From Anaeramoeba ignava (Eukaryota; Metamonada; Anaeramoebidae): a stretch of 64,000 bases of DNA. Each line of letters opens with the position of its first letter. Within the stretch, counting starts at the first letter, position 1. Location of the stretch: positions 363,501 to 427,500 of the forward strand of contig JAPDFW010000147.1 in NCBI GenBank assembly GCA_028826165.1, read 5' to 3'. A model generated the notes under the pieces. That model had not been told where the DNA came from, searched no databases, and was given only the letters and a program-made list of their open reading frames with translations. Position numbers and translations under genes: made by a program. Of the stretch, positions 22,219 to 34,853 are shown in pieces.

Positions 22219-24978
22219 TTAAAAACGGAATTTATAAGTTGAACGAAGTTTTTCAGAAAGATTTGGATCAAGTTCTTGAATAACTTCTGGTGCTTCTGCA
22301 AAACAAACAAAGAAAGTTGTAACTCCTGAAGTAACAGTTTCTCTGTTATTTTTTTTTTTAAATTAAAATTTTTAAATTAAATTAAAAAATTTATCTGAAA
22401 TTAAAAAATAAAAAATTAAAAATTTACAAAACAACCAATGAAATAAACAAAGCAATTAATAAAGATATTAAACTAAAAGCAATCCAAATTTTATCATGAT
22501 TAAAAGCAAAATAAGTGATAATTCCTGAAATAATTCCTGCAAATATTCCTGTAGAAATAGCTGCCATATTAACTACTCCATTAATTAAATCATCATTTAT
22601 TAAAGCATTTAATCCTCTTTCTTTGAATAAATTAAATGTTTTCTTTGATGCTTGAAGGAAATTGATTCCATAAATTGAGATATAAGCATAAGCAAATTGA
22701 TTGAACTATTTTTTATAATAAAATTTAAAATAAAATTTAAAATTAAAATTTGAATTAAAATTAAAATTTGAATTAAAATTAAAATTAAAATTAAAATCAA
22801 ATTTAAAATCAAATTTAAAATTAAATTTAAAATTAAAAAAATCAAAATTAAAATTTAAATCAAATTAAATCAAAATCAAATTCAAATTAAATCAAAATCA
22901 ATTTTAAATAAAATAAATACAAATTCAGCTAGCCAGTCTAAACAATTCAAAAAGCAAAGACATATGCATTTCAAAAAATCATTATCATTACTTTCACTTA
23001 CTCGTACAATCCATCTAAGTGTTTTTATAATTGCAACAATTAAAGAACCAACACAAATTGATCCAAAAGAGTAAGTAATTGCTCTTTTAAATGATTGAAA
23101 AGTTGGATCTTTGGGCATATTTCCCTTCAAGAAATCTTAATTTTTAAATTTGAATTTTAAATTTTAATTTTAATTTTAATTTTGAATTGAATTTGAATTA
23201 CAATAACTAGCATAAGTTCCACTTGATGTTGTATGAATAAGATTTGTAATTACTCCACTTGTCCAAAAATAAGAAAAAACAATATAAATTGCCCAATATT
23301 TACTACTGATATTATAAGTAACAATAGCAACATAAATCCATGCAAAAGTCCATGCAATTTGAAGAACAACTCCAAAAAGAAATGCAATTGTGATCTTAAT
23401 TTCAAATTATTTTATTTCAATTTATTTTATTTCAATTAATTTTATTCCAATTTATTTTATTCCAAATTATTTTATTCCAAATTTATTTTATTCCAAATTA
23501 TTTTATTTCAAATTATTTTATTTCAAATTATTTTATTTCAAATTATTTTATTTTAAATTATATTATTTCAAATTATTTTATTTTAAATTATTTTATTTTA
23601 AATTATTTTATTTTAAATTATTTTATTTCAAATTATTTTATTCCAATTTATTTTATTTTAAATTATTTTATTCCAAATTAATTTATTTCAAATTATTTTA
23701 TTTCAAATTATTTTATTCTAAATTATTTTATTTTAATTTATTTTATTTTAAATTATTTTATTTCAAATTATTTTATTCCAAATTATTTTATTCCAAATTA
23801 TTTTATTTCAAATTATTTTATTCCAAATTATTTTATTTCAAATTAATTTATTTCAAATTATTTTATTTCAAATTATTTTATTTCAAATTATTTTATTCCA
23901 ATTTATTTTATTCTAAATTTAATTACCATTGCTGGATATTTTTGAAGAGTTTTTGTAACATAAACTAATAAAACAGCTGAAAATGGTATTCTTTTTGCCC
24001 AAACTCGATAAAGAATAATTGAAATAATAAAGCAAAAAAGAAAAATTATTCCTCCAACAACAGATCCTAAAACAAACATTGCAATAGCAAGAAGTCCAGT
24101 AAAAACAATTCCCTTAAAAGATTTTAATTTAAATTTTAATTTTAATTTTAATTTTAATTTTAATTTTAATTTTAATTTTATTTTTAATTTTGATTTTAAT
24201 TTTAATTTTAATTTTAATTTTAATTTTAATTTAAATTTTATTTTTAATTTTAATTTTAATTTCAATTTTAATTTAATTTTAATTTTAATTTTAATTTTAA
24301 TTTTAATTTTAATTTTAATTTTAATTTTTAATTTACAGCAATAAAAGTAAATTTAATCAATCCTTTTGCATATTTTTTCATTAATTGAATCCAAAAAAAT
24401 GCACCAATAACACCACAAACCATTGAAAGAATTAAAACAATCAAAACATATTTTCCAGAATAACTTCTATCAGAATCATTATTATAATCAGTTGAATTTG
24501 ATTTAAATCTTGTAGTAACAACAAATAAAACAACTAAATGTGCAATAAAAAGAAAAAAAGCCCAAACATCATTAAATTTTGGTTTTTTGAATTTATCTCC
24601 AAGATCATTTTCATCAACATTTGAATCTGAAGTTTGTTTGTGTGGTTTTTCAATATCTTGAATCATTTGTTCATTCATTTGATTTTCTTGCTCATAAAAT
24701 GGTTGATTCATTTGATTCATTTGTGGTTGTTGTTGATAATATTGTTGATTCATTTGGTTCATTTGTGGTTGTTGATAAAATGGTTGATTCATTTGATTCA
24801 TTTGATTCATTTGTGGTTGTTGTTGATAATATTGTTGATTCATTTGATTCATTTGTGGTTGTTGTTGATAAAATGGTTGTTGTGGATTCATTTGTGGTTG
24901 TTCTTGATCCAATTCTTGTTCTGTATTCAATTCAGTTGTTTGAAATTCATCTTCTGTTGTAATATTTTGATGACTCAT
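22219..24978 (-). CDS. Choline-transporter-like (CTL/SLC44) protein, copy 1
   Basis: Six exons, 24978-24337, 24112-23927, 23394-23202, 23135-22921, 22705-22428 and 22342-22219, give 545 residues, and all phases close. The N-terminal cytosolic part is Gln/Met/Asn-rich with QQPQMNQMNQ repeats. About ten membrane helices follow. Family hallmarks are ASYYFLKGNMPKDPTFQSFK and RAITYSFGSICVGSLI in exon 4, FNQFAYAYISIYG with ALINDDLINGVV in exon 5, and TTFFVCFAEAPEVIQELDP at the end. The family includes yeast PNS1 and the animal CTLs, transporters of choline or related amines across plasma or organelle membranes; the substrate here is unproven. Introns 1 and 2 are repeat-filled. Copy 2 at 30961-33682 is nearly identical in exons 2-6. 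Confidence 0.9.
23400..23920. repeat. 15-bp repeat in intron 2 of CTL copy 1
   Basis: Most of the 532-nt intron 2 (23395-23926) consists of about 34 tandem units of TTTTATTTCAAATTA (15 bp; TTCC, TTTT and TTTC variants). The same repeat, with fewer copies, is in the matching intron of copy 2. Confidence 0.92.
24121..24335. repeat. TTTTAA hexamers in intron 1 of CTL copy 1
   Basis: Intron 1 (24113-24336, 224 nt) is a TTTTAA hexamer array; the same intron in copy 2 is 391 nt. Confidence 0.9.
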
Positions 24979-25076
24979 TTTTTGTTGCTTTTTTTTTTTA
25001 ATTTTTTAAAAAAGAAAAAAAAAATGAATTTTTTATTTTGGAATTTTTTTATTTTTTGTTTTTTGAAGAAGCAAAA

Positions 25077-25437
25077 AATTAATTAATTAAAAATTAATTA
25101 AAAATTAATTAAAAATTAATTAAAAATTAATTAAAAATTGATTAAAAATTAATTAAAAATTGATTAAAAATTAATTAAAAATTAATTAAAAATTGATTAA
25201 AAATTGATTAAAAATTAATTAAAAATTAATTAAAAATTGATTAAAAATTAATTAAAAATTAATTAAAAATTGATTAAAAATTGATTAAAAATTAATTAAA
25301 AATTGATTAAAAATTAATTAAAAATTAATTAAAAATTAATTAAAGATTGATTAAAAATTAATTAAAAATTAATTAAAAATTGATTAAAAATTAATTAAAA
25401 ATTAATTAAAAATTGATTAAAAATTGATTAATTAAAA
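25077..25437. repeat. 11-bp AATTRATTAAA satellite, short array
   Basis: About 33 units of TTAAAAATTRA (11 bp, R being A or G) between the start of CTL copy 1 and the stop of ankyrin-BTB copy B. The A/G choice is the only common variation. The longer sister array is at 33775-34853, in the equivalent place after CTL copy 2. Confidence 0.93.
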
Positions 25438-25458
25438 AAAAGTGGAAAAAAAAAAAGA

Positions 25459-28400
25459 TTAATTGTTTGAAAAAGATTTGGAATAAAAATCAATTAAATA
25501 TGATCCTAAAATTGATTTTGGATTTAATTGATAAAAATCTTTTAAATCAATAAATTCTTCAATATTTTCTTTTGTTATTTTTGTTTCATCAATTTTATCA
25601 TGATAAAGAAAATAAATTAATTGATTAATTGTTTCAAATGATTTTTCTGAATATTCATGAACTTGATTTGATGAATCATTAACATTTAAAAACATTCCTT
25701 TAAATAATTCACTTCTTATTTGTAATATTAATTTATGAACTTTAATTTCTTTTTCTTCAACAATTATTGTAAAATCTTTTGTTTCATTTTGTTGATATAA
25801 TTGTTCAAAATCTCTCAATATTCCTTTTATTCCTTCTTTTTCTTTAATCCAATTTAAATCAAATCCTGTTTTCTCAAATAAATCATAAATTAATCCTTTT
25901 TCAAATTCTTCTTTTTGATTTTCAATTTCATTTAAAAATAATTCTTCTTCTTTTTTTTGTTTTCCAAATTCAATTTGATTTGAAAATAAAAATTGGAAAT
26001 TTGAATTAAATTGTGTATTGCTTTGAATAAATTGATTATTAAATTTTTCAATAAATTTATCAAAATCAATAAATCCTGTATAGAGAAAATTTAATGCAAA
26101 TTCAATAATTTCTTTTGGTTTTCTTCTGCAAATATTAATAAATCTTGTTAAAATTGTTAGATTATTATCAAATCTTATTAATAAAATTTGTTTATGAGCT
26201 TTAATTATTTCACCATCATTACTTTTAATTTCAATATCTTTAAATTCATTTGATTTCAAAAAATTGTTTAAATCATCATTAATTGAATAAATTTTTGGAA
26301 ATAAATCAATCATTTCTTGATTAATTCTTTTTTTTTTCAATTCGAAAATATTCAAATCTCTCATTAATAAAATTTTGATTTCATTTGAATATTTATTTTT
26401 CAAAGCATAATGCAGAGGTATTTCTTTTTCATTATTTTTGGAATTAATATCAGAACCTTTGGAAATTAATAATTCAATAATTTCTTTTGGATTTTTATTT
26501 TGTAAAGCAATATGTAAAGGTATTTCATTTTCATTATTTTTTGAATTAATATCAGAACCTTTGGAAATTAATAATTCAATAATTTCTTTTGGATATTCAT
26601 TTTTCAAAGCAATATGTAAAGGTGTTTCTTCATTCCATTTGTTTTTTGAATTAAGATCAGAACCTTTGGAAATTAATAATTCAATAATTTCATTTGGATA
26701 TTTATTTTGTAAAGCAATATGTAAAGGTATTTCATCTTCATAATTTTTTGAATTAATATCAGAACCTTTGGAAATTAATAATTCAATAATTTCTTTTGTA
26801 TTTTGATTTTGTAAAGCATAATGTAAAGGTATTTCATTTTCATTATTTTTTGAGTTAATATTAGAACCTTTGGAAATTAATAATTCAATAATTTCTTTTG
26901 AATATTTATTTCTCAAAGCAAAATGTAAAGGTATTTCTTTTCCATCTATTTTTGAATTAATATCAGAACCTTTGGAAATTAATAATTCAATAATTTCATT
27001 TGAATATTTATTTTGTAAAGCAATATGTAAAGGTATTTCATTTTTATTATTTTTTGAATTAATATCAGAACCTTTGGAAATTAATAATTCAATAATTTCA
27101 TTTGGATAATTATTTTTCAAAGCAATATGTAAAGGTATTTCATTTTGATTATTTTTTGAATTAATATCAGAACCTTTGGAAATTAATAATTCAATAATTT
27201 CATTTGGATATTTATTTCTCAAAGCAAAATGTAAAGGTATTTCTTTTCCATCTATTTTTGAATTAATATCAGAACCTTTGGAAATTAATAATTCAATAAT
27301 TTCTTTTGGATATTTATTTTTCAAAGCAATATGTAAAGGTATTTCATTCCATTTATTTTTTGAATTAATATCAGAACCTTTGGAAATTAATAATTCAATA
27401 ATTTCATTTGGATATTGATGTTGTAAAGCAAAATGTACAGGTATTTCATTCCATTTGTTTTTTGAATTAATATCAGAACCTTTGTAAATTAATAATTCAA
27501 TAATTTCTTTTGGATATTTATTTTTCAAAGCAATATGTAAAGGTATTTCATTTTCATTATTTTTTGAATTAATATCAGAACCTTTGGAAATTAATAATTC
27601 AATAATTTCTTTTGGATATTCATTTTTCAAAGCAATATGTAAAGGTATGTATTTTTTATTGTTTTTTGAATTAATATCAGAACCTTTGGAAATTAATAAT
27701 TCAATAATTTCATTTTGGATATTTATTTTGTAAAGCAATATGTAAAGGTATTTCATTTTCATTATTTTTTGAATTAATATCAGAACCTTTGGAAATTAAT
27801 AATTCAATAATTTCATTTGGATATTTATTTTTTAAAGCAAAATGTAAAGGTATTTCATTCCATTTGATTTTTGAATTAATATCAGAACCTTTGGAAATTA
27901 ATAATTCAATAATTTCTTTTGGATAATTATTTTTCAAAGCAATATGTAAAGGTATTTCATTCCATTTGTTTTTTGAATTAATATCAGAACCTTTGGAAAT
28001 TAATAATTCAATAATTTCTTTTGGATATTTATTTTGTAAAGCAAAATGTAAAGGTATTTCATTTTGATTATTTTTTGAATTAATATCAGAACCTTTGGAA
28101 ATTAATAATTCAATAATTTCATTTTGGATATTTATTTTGTAAAGCAAAATGTAAAGGTATTTCTTTTCCATCTATTTTTGAATTAATATCAGAACCTTTG
28201 GAAATTAATAATTCAATAATTTCTTTTGGATATTCATTTTTTAAAGCAATATGTAAAGGTATTTCATTTTGATTATTTTTTGAATTAATATCAGAACCTT
28301 TGGAAATTAATAATTCAATAATTTCATTTGGATATTTATTTTGTAAAGCAAAATGTAAAGGTATTTCATTTTGATTATTTTTTGAATTAATATCAGAACC

Positions 28401-30853
28401 TTTGGAAATTAATAATTCAATAATTTCATTTGGATATTGATTTTGTAAAGCAAAATGTAAAGGTATTTCTTTATTCCATTTGTTTTTTGAATTAATATCA
28501 GAACCTTTAGAAATTAATAATTCAATAATTTCATTTGGATATTTATTTTTCAAAGCAATATGTAAAGGTATTTCATTCCATTTGTTTTTTGAATTAATAT
28601 CAGATTCTTTGGAAATTAATAATTTAATAATTTCTTTTGGATTTTGATTTTGTAAAGCAATATGTAAAGGTATTTCATTTAGATTATTTTTTGAATTAAG
28701 ATCAGAACCTTTGGAAATTAATAATTCAATAACTTCATTTGGATATTTATTTTGTAAAGCAATATGTAAAGGTATTTTATTTAGATGATTTTTTGAATTA
28801 ATATCAAACTCTTTAGAAATTAATAATTCAATAACTTCATTTGGATTTTGATTTTGTAAAGCAATATGTAAAGGTATTTCATTCCATTTGTTTTTTGAAT
28901 TAATATTAGAACCTTTGGAAATTAATAATTTAATAATTTCTTTGGGATTTTGATTTTGTAAAGCAATATCTAAAGGTATTTCATTCCATTTGTTTTTTGA
29001 ATTAATATCAGAACCTTTGGAAATTAATAATTCAATAATTTCTTTTGGATATTTATTTTTCAAAGCAATATGTAAAGGTGTTTCATTTTGATTATTTTTT
29101 GAATTAATATCAGAACCTTTGGAAATTAATAATTCAATAATTTCTTTTGAATATTTATTTCTCAAAGCAAAATGTAAAGGTATTTCTTTTCCATCTATTT
29201 TTGAATTAATATCAGATTCTTTGGAAATTAACAATTCAATAATTTCTTTTGAATATTGATTTTGTAAAGCAAAATGTAAAGGTATTTCATTTTGATTATT
29301 TTTTGAATTAATATCAGAACCTTTGGAAATTAATAATTCAATAATTTCATTTGGATTTTTATTTTGTAAAGCAATATGTAAAGGTATTTCATTCCATTTG
29401 TTTTTTGAATTAATATCAGAACCTTTAGAAATTAATAATTCAATAATTTCATTTGGATATTTATTTTCCGTAAAGCAGTATGTAAAGGTATTTCATTTCG
29501 ATTATTTTTTGAATTAATATCAGAACCTTTGGAAATTAATAATTCAATAATTTCATTTGGATATTTATTTTTCAAAGCAGTATGTAAAGGTATTTCATCT
29601 TCATAATTTTTTGAATTAAGATCAGAACCTTTGGAAATTAATAATTCAATAACTTCTTTTGGATATTTATTTTTCAAAGCAATATGTAAAGGTATTTTAT
29701 CTTTATAATCTCTTGAATTAATATCAGAACCTTTGGAAATTAATAATTCAATAATTTCATTTGGATATTTATTTTTCAAAGAAAAATGTAAAGGTGTTTC
29801 ATTCCATTTGTTTTTTGAATTAATATCAGAACCTTTGGAAATTAATAATTCAATAATTTCTTTTGGATAATTATTTTGTAAAGCAATATGTAAAGGTGTT
29901 TCATTTAGATTATTTTTGGAATTAATATCAGAACCTTTGGAAATTAATAATTCAATAATTTCGTTTGGATATTTATTTTTTAAAGCAAAATGTAAAGGTA
30001 TTTCGTCTTCATCTATTTTTGAATTAATATTAGAATCTTTGGAAATTAATAATTCAATAACTTCATTTGAATATTGATTTTCCAAAGCAATATGTAAAGG
30101 TATTTTTTTTCCATCTATTTTTGAATTAATATTAGAACCTTTGAAAATTAATAATTCAATAACTTCTTTTGAATATTGATTTCTCAAAGCAAAATGTAAA
30201 GGTATTTCTTTTCCATCTATTTTTGAATTAATATTAGAACCTTTGGAAATTAATAATTCAATAATTTCTTTTGGGTATTTATTTCTCAAAGCAATATGTA
30301 AAGGTATTTCATTTTTATTATTTTTTGAATTAATATCAGAACCTTTGGAAATTAATAATTCAATAATTTCTTTTGGATTTTTATTTTTCAAAGCAAAATG
30401 TAAAGGTGTTTCATTTTGATTATTTTTTGAATTAATATCAGAATCTTTGGAAATTAATAATTCAATAATTTCATTTGGATTTTGATATTGTAAAGCAATA
30501 TGTAAAGGTATTTCATTTTGATTATTTTTTGAATTAATATCAGAACCTTTAGAAATTAATAATTTAATAATTTCTTTTGGATATTGGTGTTTTAAAGCTG
30601 AATGTAAAGAATTGTTTCCATTTTTATCAATCCAATTTAAGTTTGTTTCTTTTTCAATAAGTTTTTGGATCATTTCTTTTGTTGAATTTTGTTCAAATGC
30701 ATAATTTAGAAAAGGTTTACTTCCTTTTTCAATTTGTTCTGTTGTTTTCAAAGTTGGAATTGAATCAAAAAATTTAATATTGTTTTTTTGGATTTCAAAA
30801 TAGATTTCATAAACTTCATAAATTTGTATTGATTTTGTGTTGTTTTGATTCAT
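25459..30853 (-). CDS. Ankyrin array with tandem BTB tail (copy B), frame broken three times
   Basis: It starts at 30853 with the same head as copy A and carries about 40 ankyrin repeats of 34 residues, a BTB-like domain (IKAHKQILLIRFDNN) and a terminal BTB domain (VHKLILQIRSELFKGMF, YQLNPKSIL). The frame changes at three places: a two-base insertion near 29,468, and single-base changes at 28,119-28,124 and 27,710-27,715. Both single-base sites fall exactly on AAA followed by TGA, and skipping the T would resume the repeat frame. Between breaks every segment is intact, with no stop and normal repeats. That argues against an old pseudogene and for sequence error, recent decay or frameshifting. 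As printed, the DNA encodes an N-terminal product of about 470 residues plus downstream frames. Confidence 0.7.
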
Positions 30854-30960
30854 TTTTAATTTAAATTTTTGTTTAAAAAAATGAAAAGGAAAAATGAAAA
30901 AAAATGAAAAAAAAAGGAAAAAAAGGAAAAAAAATGAAAAAAAAGGAAAAAAAATTTGAA

Positions 30961-33682
30961 TTAAAAACGGAAATTATAAGTTGAACGAAGTTTTTGAGAA
31001 AGATTTGGATCAAGTTGTTGAATAACTTCTGGTGCTTCTGCAAAACAAACAAAGAAAGTTGTAACTCCTGAAGTAACAGTTTCTCTGTTATTTTTTTTTT
31101 AAATTAAAATTTTTAAATTAAATTAAAAAATTTATCTGAAATTAAAAAATTAAAAAATTTAAAAATTTACAAAACAACCAATGAAATAAACAAAGCAATT
31201 AATAAAGATATTAAACTAAAAGCAATCCAAATTTTATCATGATTAAAAGCAAAATAAGTGATAATTCCTGAAATAATTCCTGCAAATATTCCTGTAGAAA
31301 TAGCTGCCATATTAACTACTCCATTAATTAAATCATCATTTATTAAAGCATTTAATCCTCTTTCTTTGAATAAATTAAATGTTTTCTTTGATGCTTGAAG
31401 GAAATTGATTCCATAAATTGAGATATAAGCATAAGCAAATTGATTGAACTATTTTTTAAAATAAAATTTAAAATCAAAATTAAAATTAAAATCAAAATCA
31501 AATTTAAAATCAAAATTTAAAATCAAAATCAAAATCAAAATCAAATTTAAAATCAAATTCAAATTAAATCAAAATCAAATTCAAATTAAATCAAAATTAA
31601 AATCAATACAAATTCAGCTAGCCAATCTAAACAATTCAAAAAGCAAAGACACATGCATTTCAAAAAACCATTATCATTACTTTCACTTACTCTTGCAATC
31701 CATCTAAGTGTTTTTATAATTGCAACAATTAAAGAACCAACACAAATTGATCCAAAAGAGTAAGTGATTGCTCTTTTAAATGATTGAAAAGTTGGATCTT
31801 TGGGCATATTTCCCTTCAAGAAATCTTAATTTTTAAATTTGATTTTTAATTTTTGATTTTAATTTTAATTTTGAATTTAAATTTGAATTACAATAACTAG
31901 CATAAGTTCCACTTGATGTTGTATGAATAAGATTTGTAATTACTCCACTTGTCCAAAAATAAGAAAAAACGATATAAATTGCCCAATATTTACTACTGAT
32001 ATTATAAGTAACAATAGCAACATAAATCCATGCAAAAGTCCATGCAATTTGAAGAACAACTCCAAAAAGAAATGCAATTGTGATCTTAATTTCAAATTAT
32101 TTTATTTCAATTTATTTTATTTCAATTAATTTTATTCCAATTTATTTTATTCCAAATTATTTTATTTTAAATTATTTTATTCCAAATTAATTTATTCCAA
32201 TTTATTTTATTCCAAATTATTTTATTTCAAATTATTTTATTTCAAATTATTTTATTTCAAATTATTTTATTTCAATTTATTTTATTCCAAATTATTTTAT
32301 TTTAAATTATTTTATTCCAAATTATTTTATTTCAAATTATTTCAAATTATTTTATTTCAATTTATTTTATTTCAAATTATTTTATTTCAAATTATTTTAT
32401 TTCAAATTATTTTATTTCAAATTATTTTATTCCAAATTATTTTATTTCAAATTATTTTATTTCAAATTATTTTATTTCAAATTATTTTATTTTAAATTAT
32501 TTTATTCCAATTTATTTTATTCTAAATTTAATTACCATTGCTGGATATTTTTGAAGAGTTTTTGTAACATAAACTAATAAAACAGCTGAAAATGGTATTC
32601 TTTTTGCCCAAACTCGATAAAGAATAATTGAAATAATAAAGCAAAAAAGAAAAATTATTCCTCCAACAACAGATCCTAAAACAAACATTGCAATAGCAAG
32701 AAGTCCAGTAAAAACAATTCCCTTAAAAGATTTTTAATTTAATTTTAATTTTAATTTTGATTTTAATTTTAATTTTAATTTTAATTTTAATTTTAATTTT
32801 AATTTTAATTTTATTTTTAATTTTAATTTTAATTTTATTTTTAATTTTAATTTTAATTTTAATTTTAATTTTAATTTTAATTTTAATTTTAATTTTAATT
32901 TTTAATTTTAATTTTAATTTTAATTTTAATTTTAATTTTAATTTTAATTTTAATTTTTAATTTTTAATTTTAATTTTTAATTTTAATTTTAATTTTAATT
33001 TTAATTTTGATTTTAATTTTAATTTTAATTTTAATTTTAATTTTAATTTTAATTTTAATTTTAATTTTAATTTTAATTTTAATTTTAATTTTAATTTTAA
33101 TTTTTGATTTACAGCAATAAAAGTAAATTTAATCAATCCTTTTGCATATTTTTTCATTAATTGAATCCAAACAAATGCACCAATAACACCACAAACCATT
33201 GAAAGAATTAAAACAGTCAAAACATATTTTCCAGAATAACTTCTATCAGAATCATTATTATAATCAGTTGAATTTGATTTAAATCTTGTAGTAACAACAA
33301 ATAAAACAACCAAATGTGCAATAAAAAGAAAAAAAGCCCAAACATCATTAAATTTTGGTTTTTTGAATTTATCTCCAAGATCATTTTCATCAACATTTGA
33401 ATCTGAAGTTTGTTTGTGTGGTTTTTCAATATCTTGAATCATTTGTTCATTCATTTGATTTTCTTGCTCATAAAATGGTTGATTCATTGGTTGTTGGTAA
33501 TGTGGTTGATTCATTTGATTCATTGGTTGTTGTTGATAATATTGTTGATTCATTTGATTCATTTGTGGTTGTTGATAAAATGGTTGTTGTGGATTCATTT
33601 GTGGTTGTTGATAAAATGGTTGTTGTGGATTGTAATCGACTGGTTGAAATTCATCTTCTGATGAAAATTTTTGATGACTCAT
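30961..33682 (-). CDS. Choline-transporter-like (CTL/SLC44) protein, copy 2
   Basis: Six exons, 33682-33113, 32721-32536, 32084-31892, 31824-31610, 31448-31171 and 31084-30961, give 521 residues. Exons 2-6 have the same lengths as in copy 1 (186, 193, 215, 278, 124 nt) and almost the same sequence, including ASYYFLKGN, FNQFAYAY and FVCFAEAPE. Exon 1 is shorter because the Gln/Met-rich head has fewer repeats. Introns keep the same repeat families as copy 1 but differ in length (intron 1 391 against 224 nt, intron 2 451 against 532 nt, intron 4 161 against 215 nt). It forms the second half of the tandem duplication with copy 1. Confidence 0.9.
32095..32525. repeat. 15-bp repeat in intron 2 of CTL copy 2
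   Basis: The same TTTTATTTCAAATTA units as in copy 1, about 28 copies, with one 10-bp unit near 32,340. Confidence 0.9.
32735..33105. repeat. TTTTAA hexamers in intron 1 of CTL copy 2
   Basis: About 60 TTTTAA hexamers with a few slips fill intron 1 (32722-33112). The array is open in several frames, so a retained intron would extend the protein with a Lys-Leu tract. Confidence 0.9.
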
Positions 33683-33774
33683 TTTTTGTTTTGTTTTGTT
33701 TTTAATTTTTTAAAAAAGAAAAAAAAATGAATTTTTATTTTGGAATTTTTTTATTTTTTGTTTTTTGAAGAAGC

Positions 33775-34853
33775 AAAAAATTAATTAAAAATTGATTAAA
33801 AATTAATTAAAAATTAATTAAAAATTAATTAAAAATTAATTAAAAATTGATTAAAAATTAATTAAAAATTAATTAAAAATTGATTAAAAATTGATTAAAA
33901 ATTAATTAAAAATTAATTAAAAATTAATTAAAAATTGATTAAAAATTGATTAAAAATTGATTAAAAATTGATTAAAAATTAATTAAAAATTAATTAAAAA
34001 TTGATTAAAAATTAATTAAAAATTGATTAAAAATTGATTAAAAATTGATTAAAAAAATAAAAATTGATTAAAATTAATAATTAAAAATTAATTAAAAATT
34101 AATTGATTAAAAATTGATTAAAAATTAATTAAAAATTAATTAAAAAGATTAAAAATTAATTGATTAAAAATTGATTAAAAATTGATTAAAAATTAATTAA
34201 AAATAATTAAAAAATTGATTAAAAATTAATTAAAAATTGATTAAAAATTGATTAAAAATTGATTAAAAAGATTAAAAATTTAAAAATTGATTAAAATTAA
34301 TTAAAAATTAATTTAAAAATTAATTAAAAATTAATTAAAAATTAATTAAAAATTAAAAATTAAAGATTAAAAATTGATTAAAAATTGATTAAAAATTAAT
34401 TAAAAATTAATTAAAAAAATTAATTAAAATTAATTAAAAAATTAAAAATTGATTAAAAATTAATTAAAAATTAATTAAAAATTGATTAAAATTGATTAAA
34501 AATTAATTAAAAATTGATTAAAAAATTAAAAATTGATTAAAAAAATTAATTAAAAATTGATTAAAAATTGATTAAAAATTAATTAAAAATTGATTAAAAA
34601 TTGATTAAAAATTGATTAAAAATTAATTAAAAATTGATTAAAAATTAATTAAAAATTAATTAAAAATTAAAAATTAATTAAAAATTAATTAAAAATTGAT
34701 TAAAAATTAATTAAAAATTAATTAAAAATTGATTAAAAATTGATTAAAAATTGATTAAAAATTAATTAAAAATTGATTAAAAATTAATTAAAAATTGATT
34801 AAAAATTAATTAAAAATTGATTAAAAATTGATTAAAAATTAATTAAAAATTAA
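33775..34853. repeat. 11-bp AATTRATTAAA satellite, long array
   Basis: About 95 units of TTAAAAATTRA with scattered deletions and 5-6 bp slips, more degenerate in the middle (34,060-34,560). It abuts the stop codon of ankyrin-BTB copy C, so the array begins right at the gene's 3' end. Confidence 0.93.

Noticed and set aside
22122-22310. Longer N-terminus of ankyrin-BTB copy A (extra 63 residues)
   Set aside because: It is Phe-rich leader sequence overlapping the last exon of CTL copy 1; copy B starts at the equivalent of 22121.
27710-28124. TGA read as an amino acid
   Set aside because: Read-through in the same frame does not continue the protein; the frame itself changes. Other genes here end in TGA at their natural length.
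18268-30000. Plus-strand frames with recurrent EINNSIISFGYLF sequence
   Set aside because: They are antisense shadows of the ankyrin helix coding (ELLISKGSDIN), open only because of the repeat's composition.
17280-30853. CRISPR-like regular direct repeats on a 102-bp period
   Set aside because: The repeats are codon-aligned ankyrin units inside long open frames. There are no short identical repeats with unique spacers and no cas-type genes.
25459-30853. Four separate genes instead of one broken ankyrin-BTB gene
   Set aside because: Only one head and one BTB tail are present, the inner frames have no leader or promoter element, and each starts in the middle of an ankyrin repeat.
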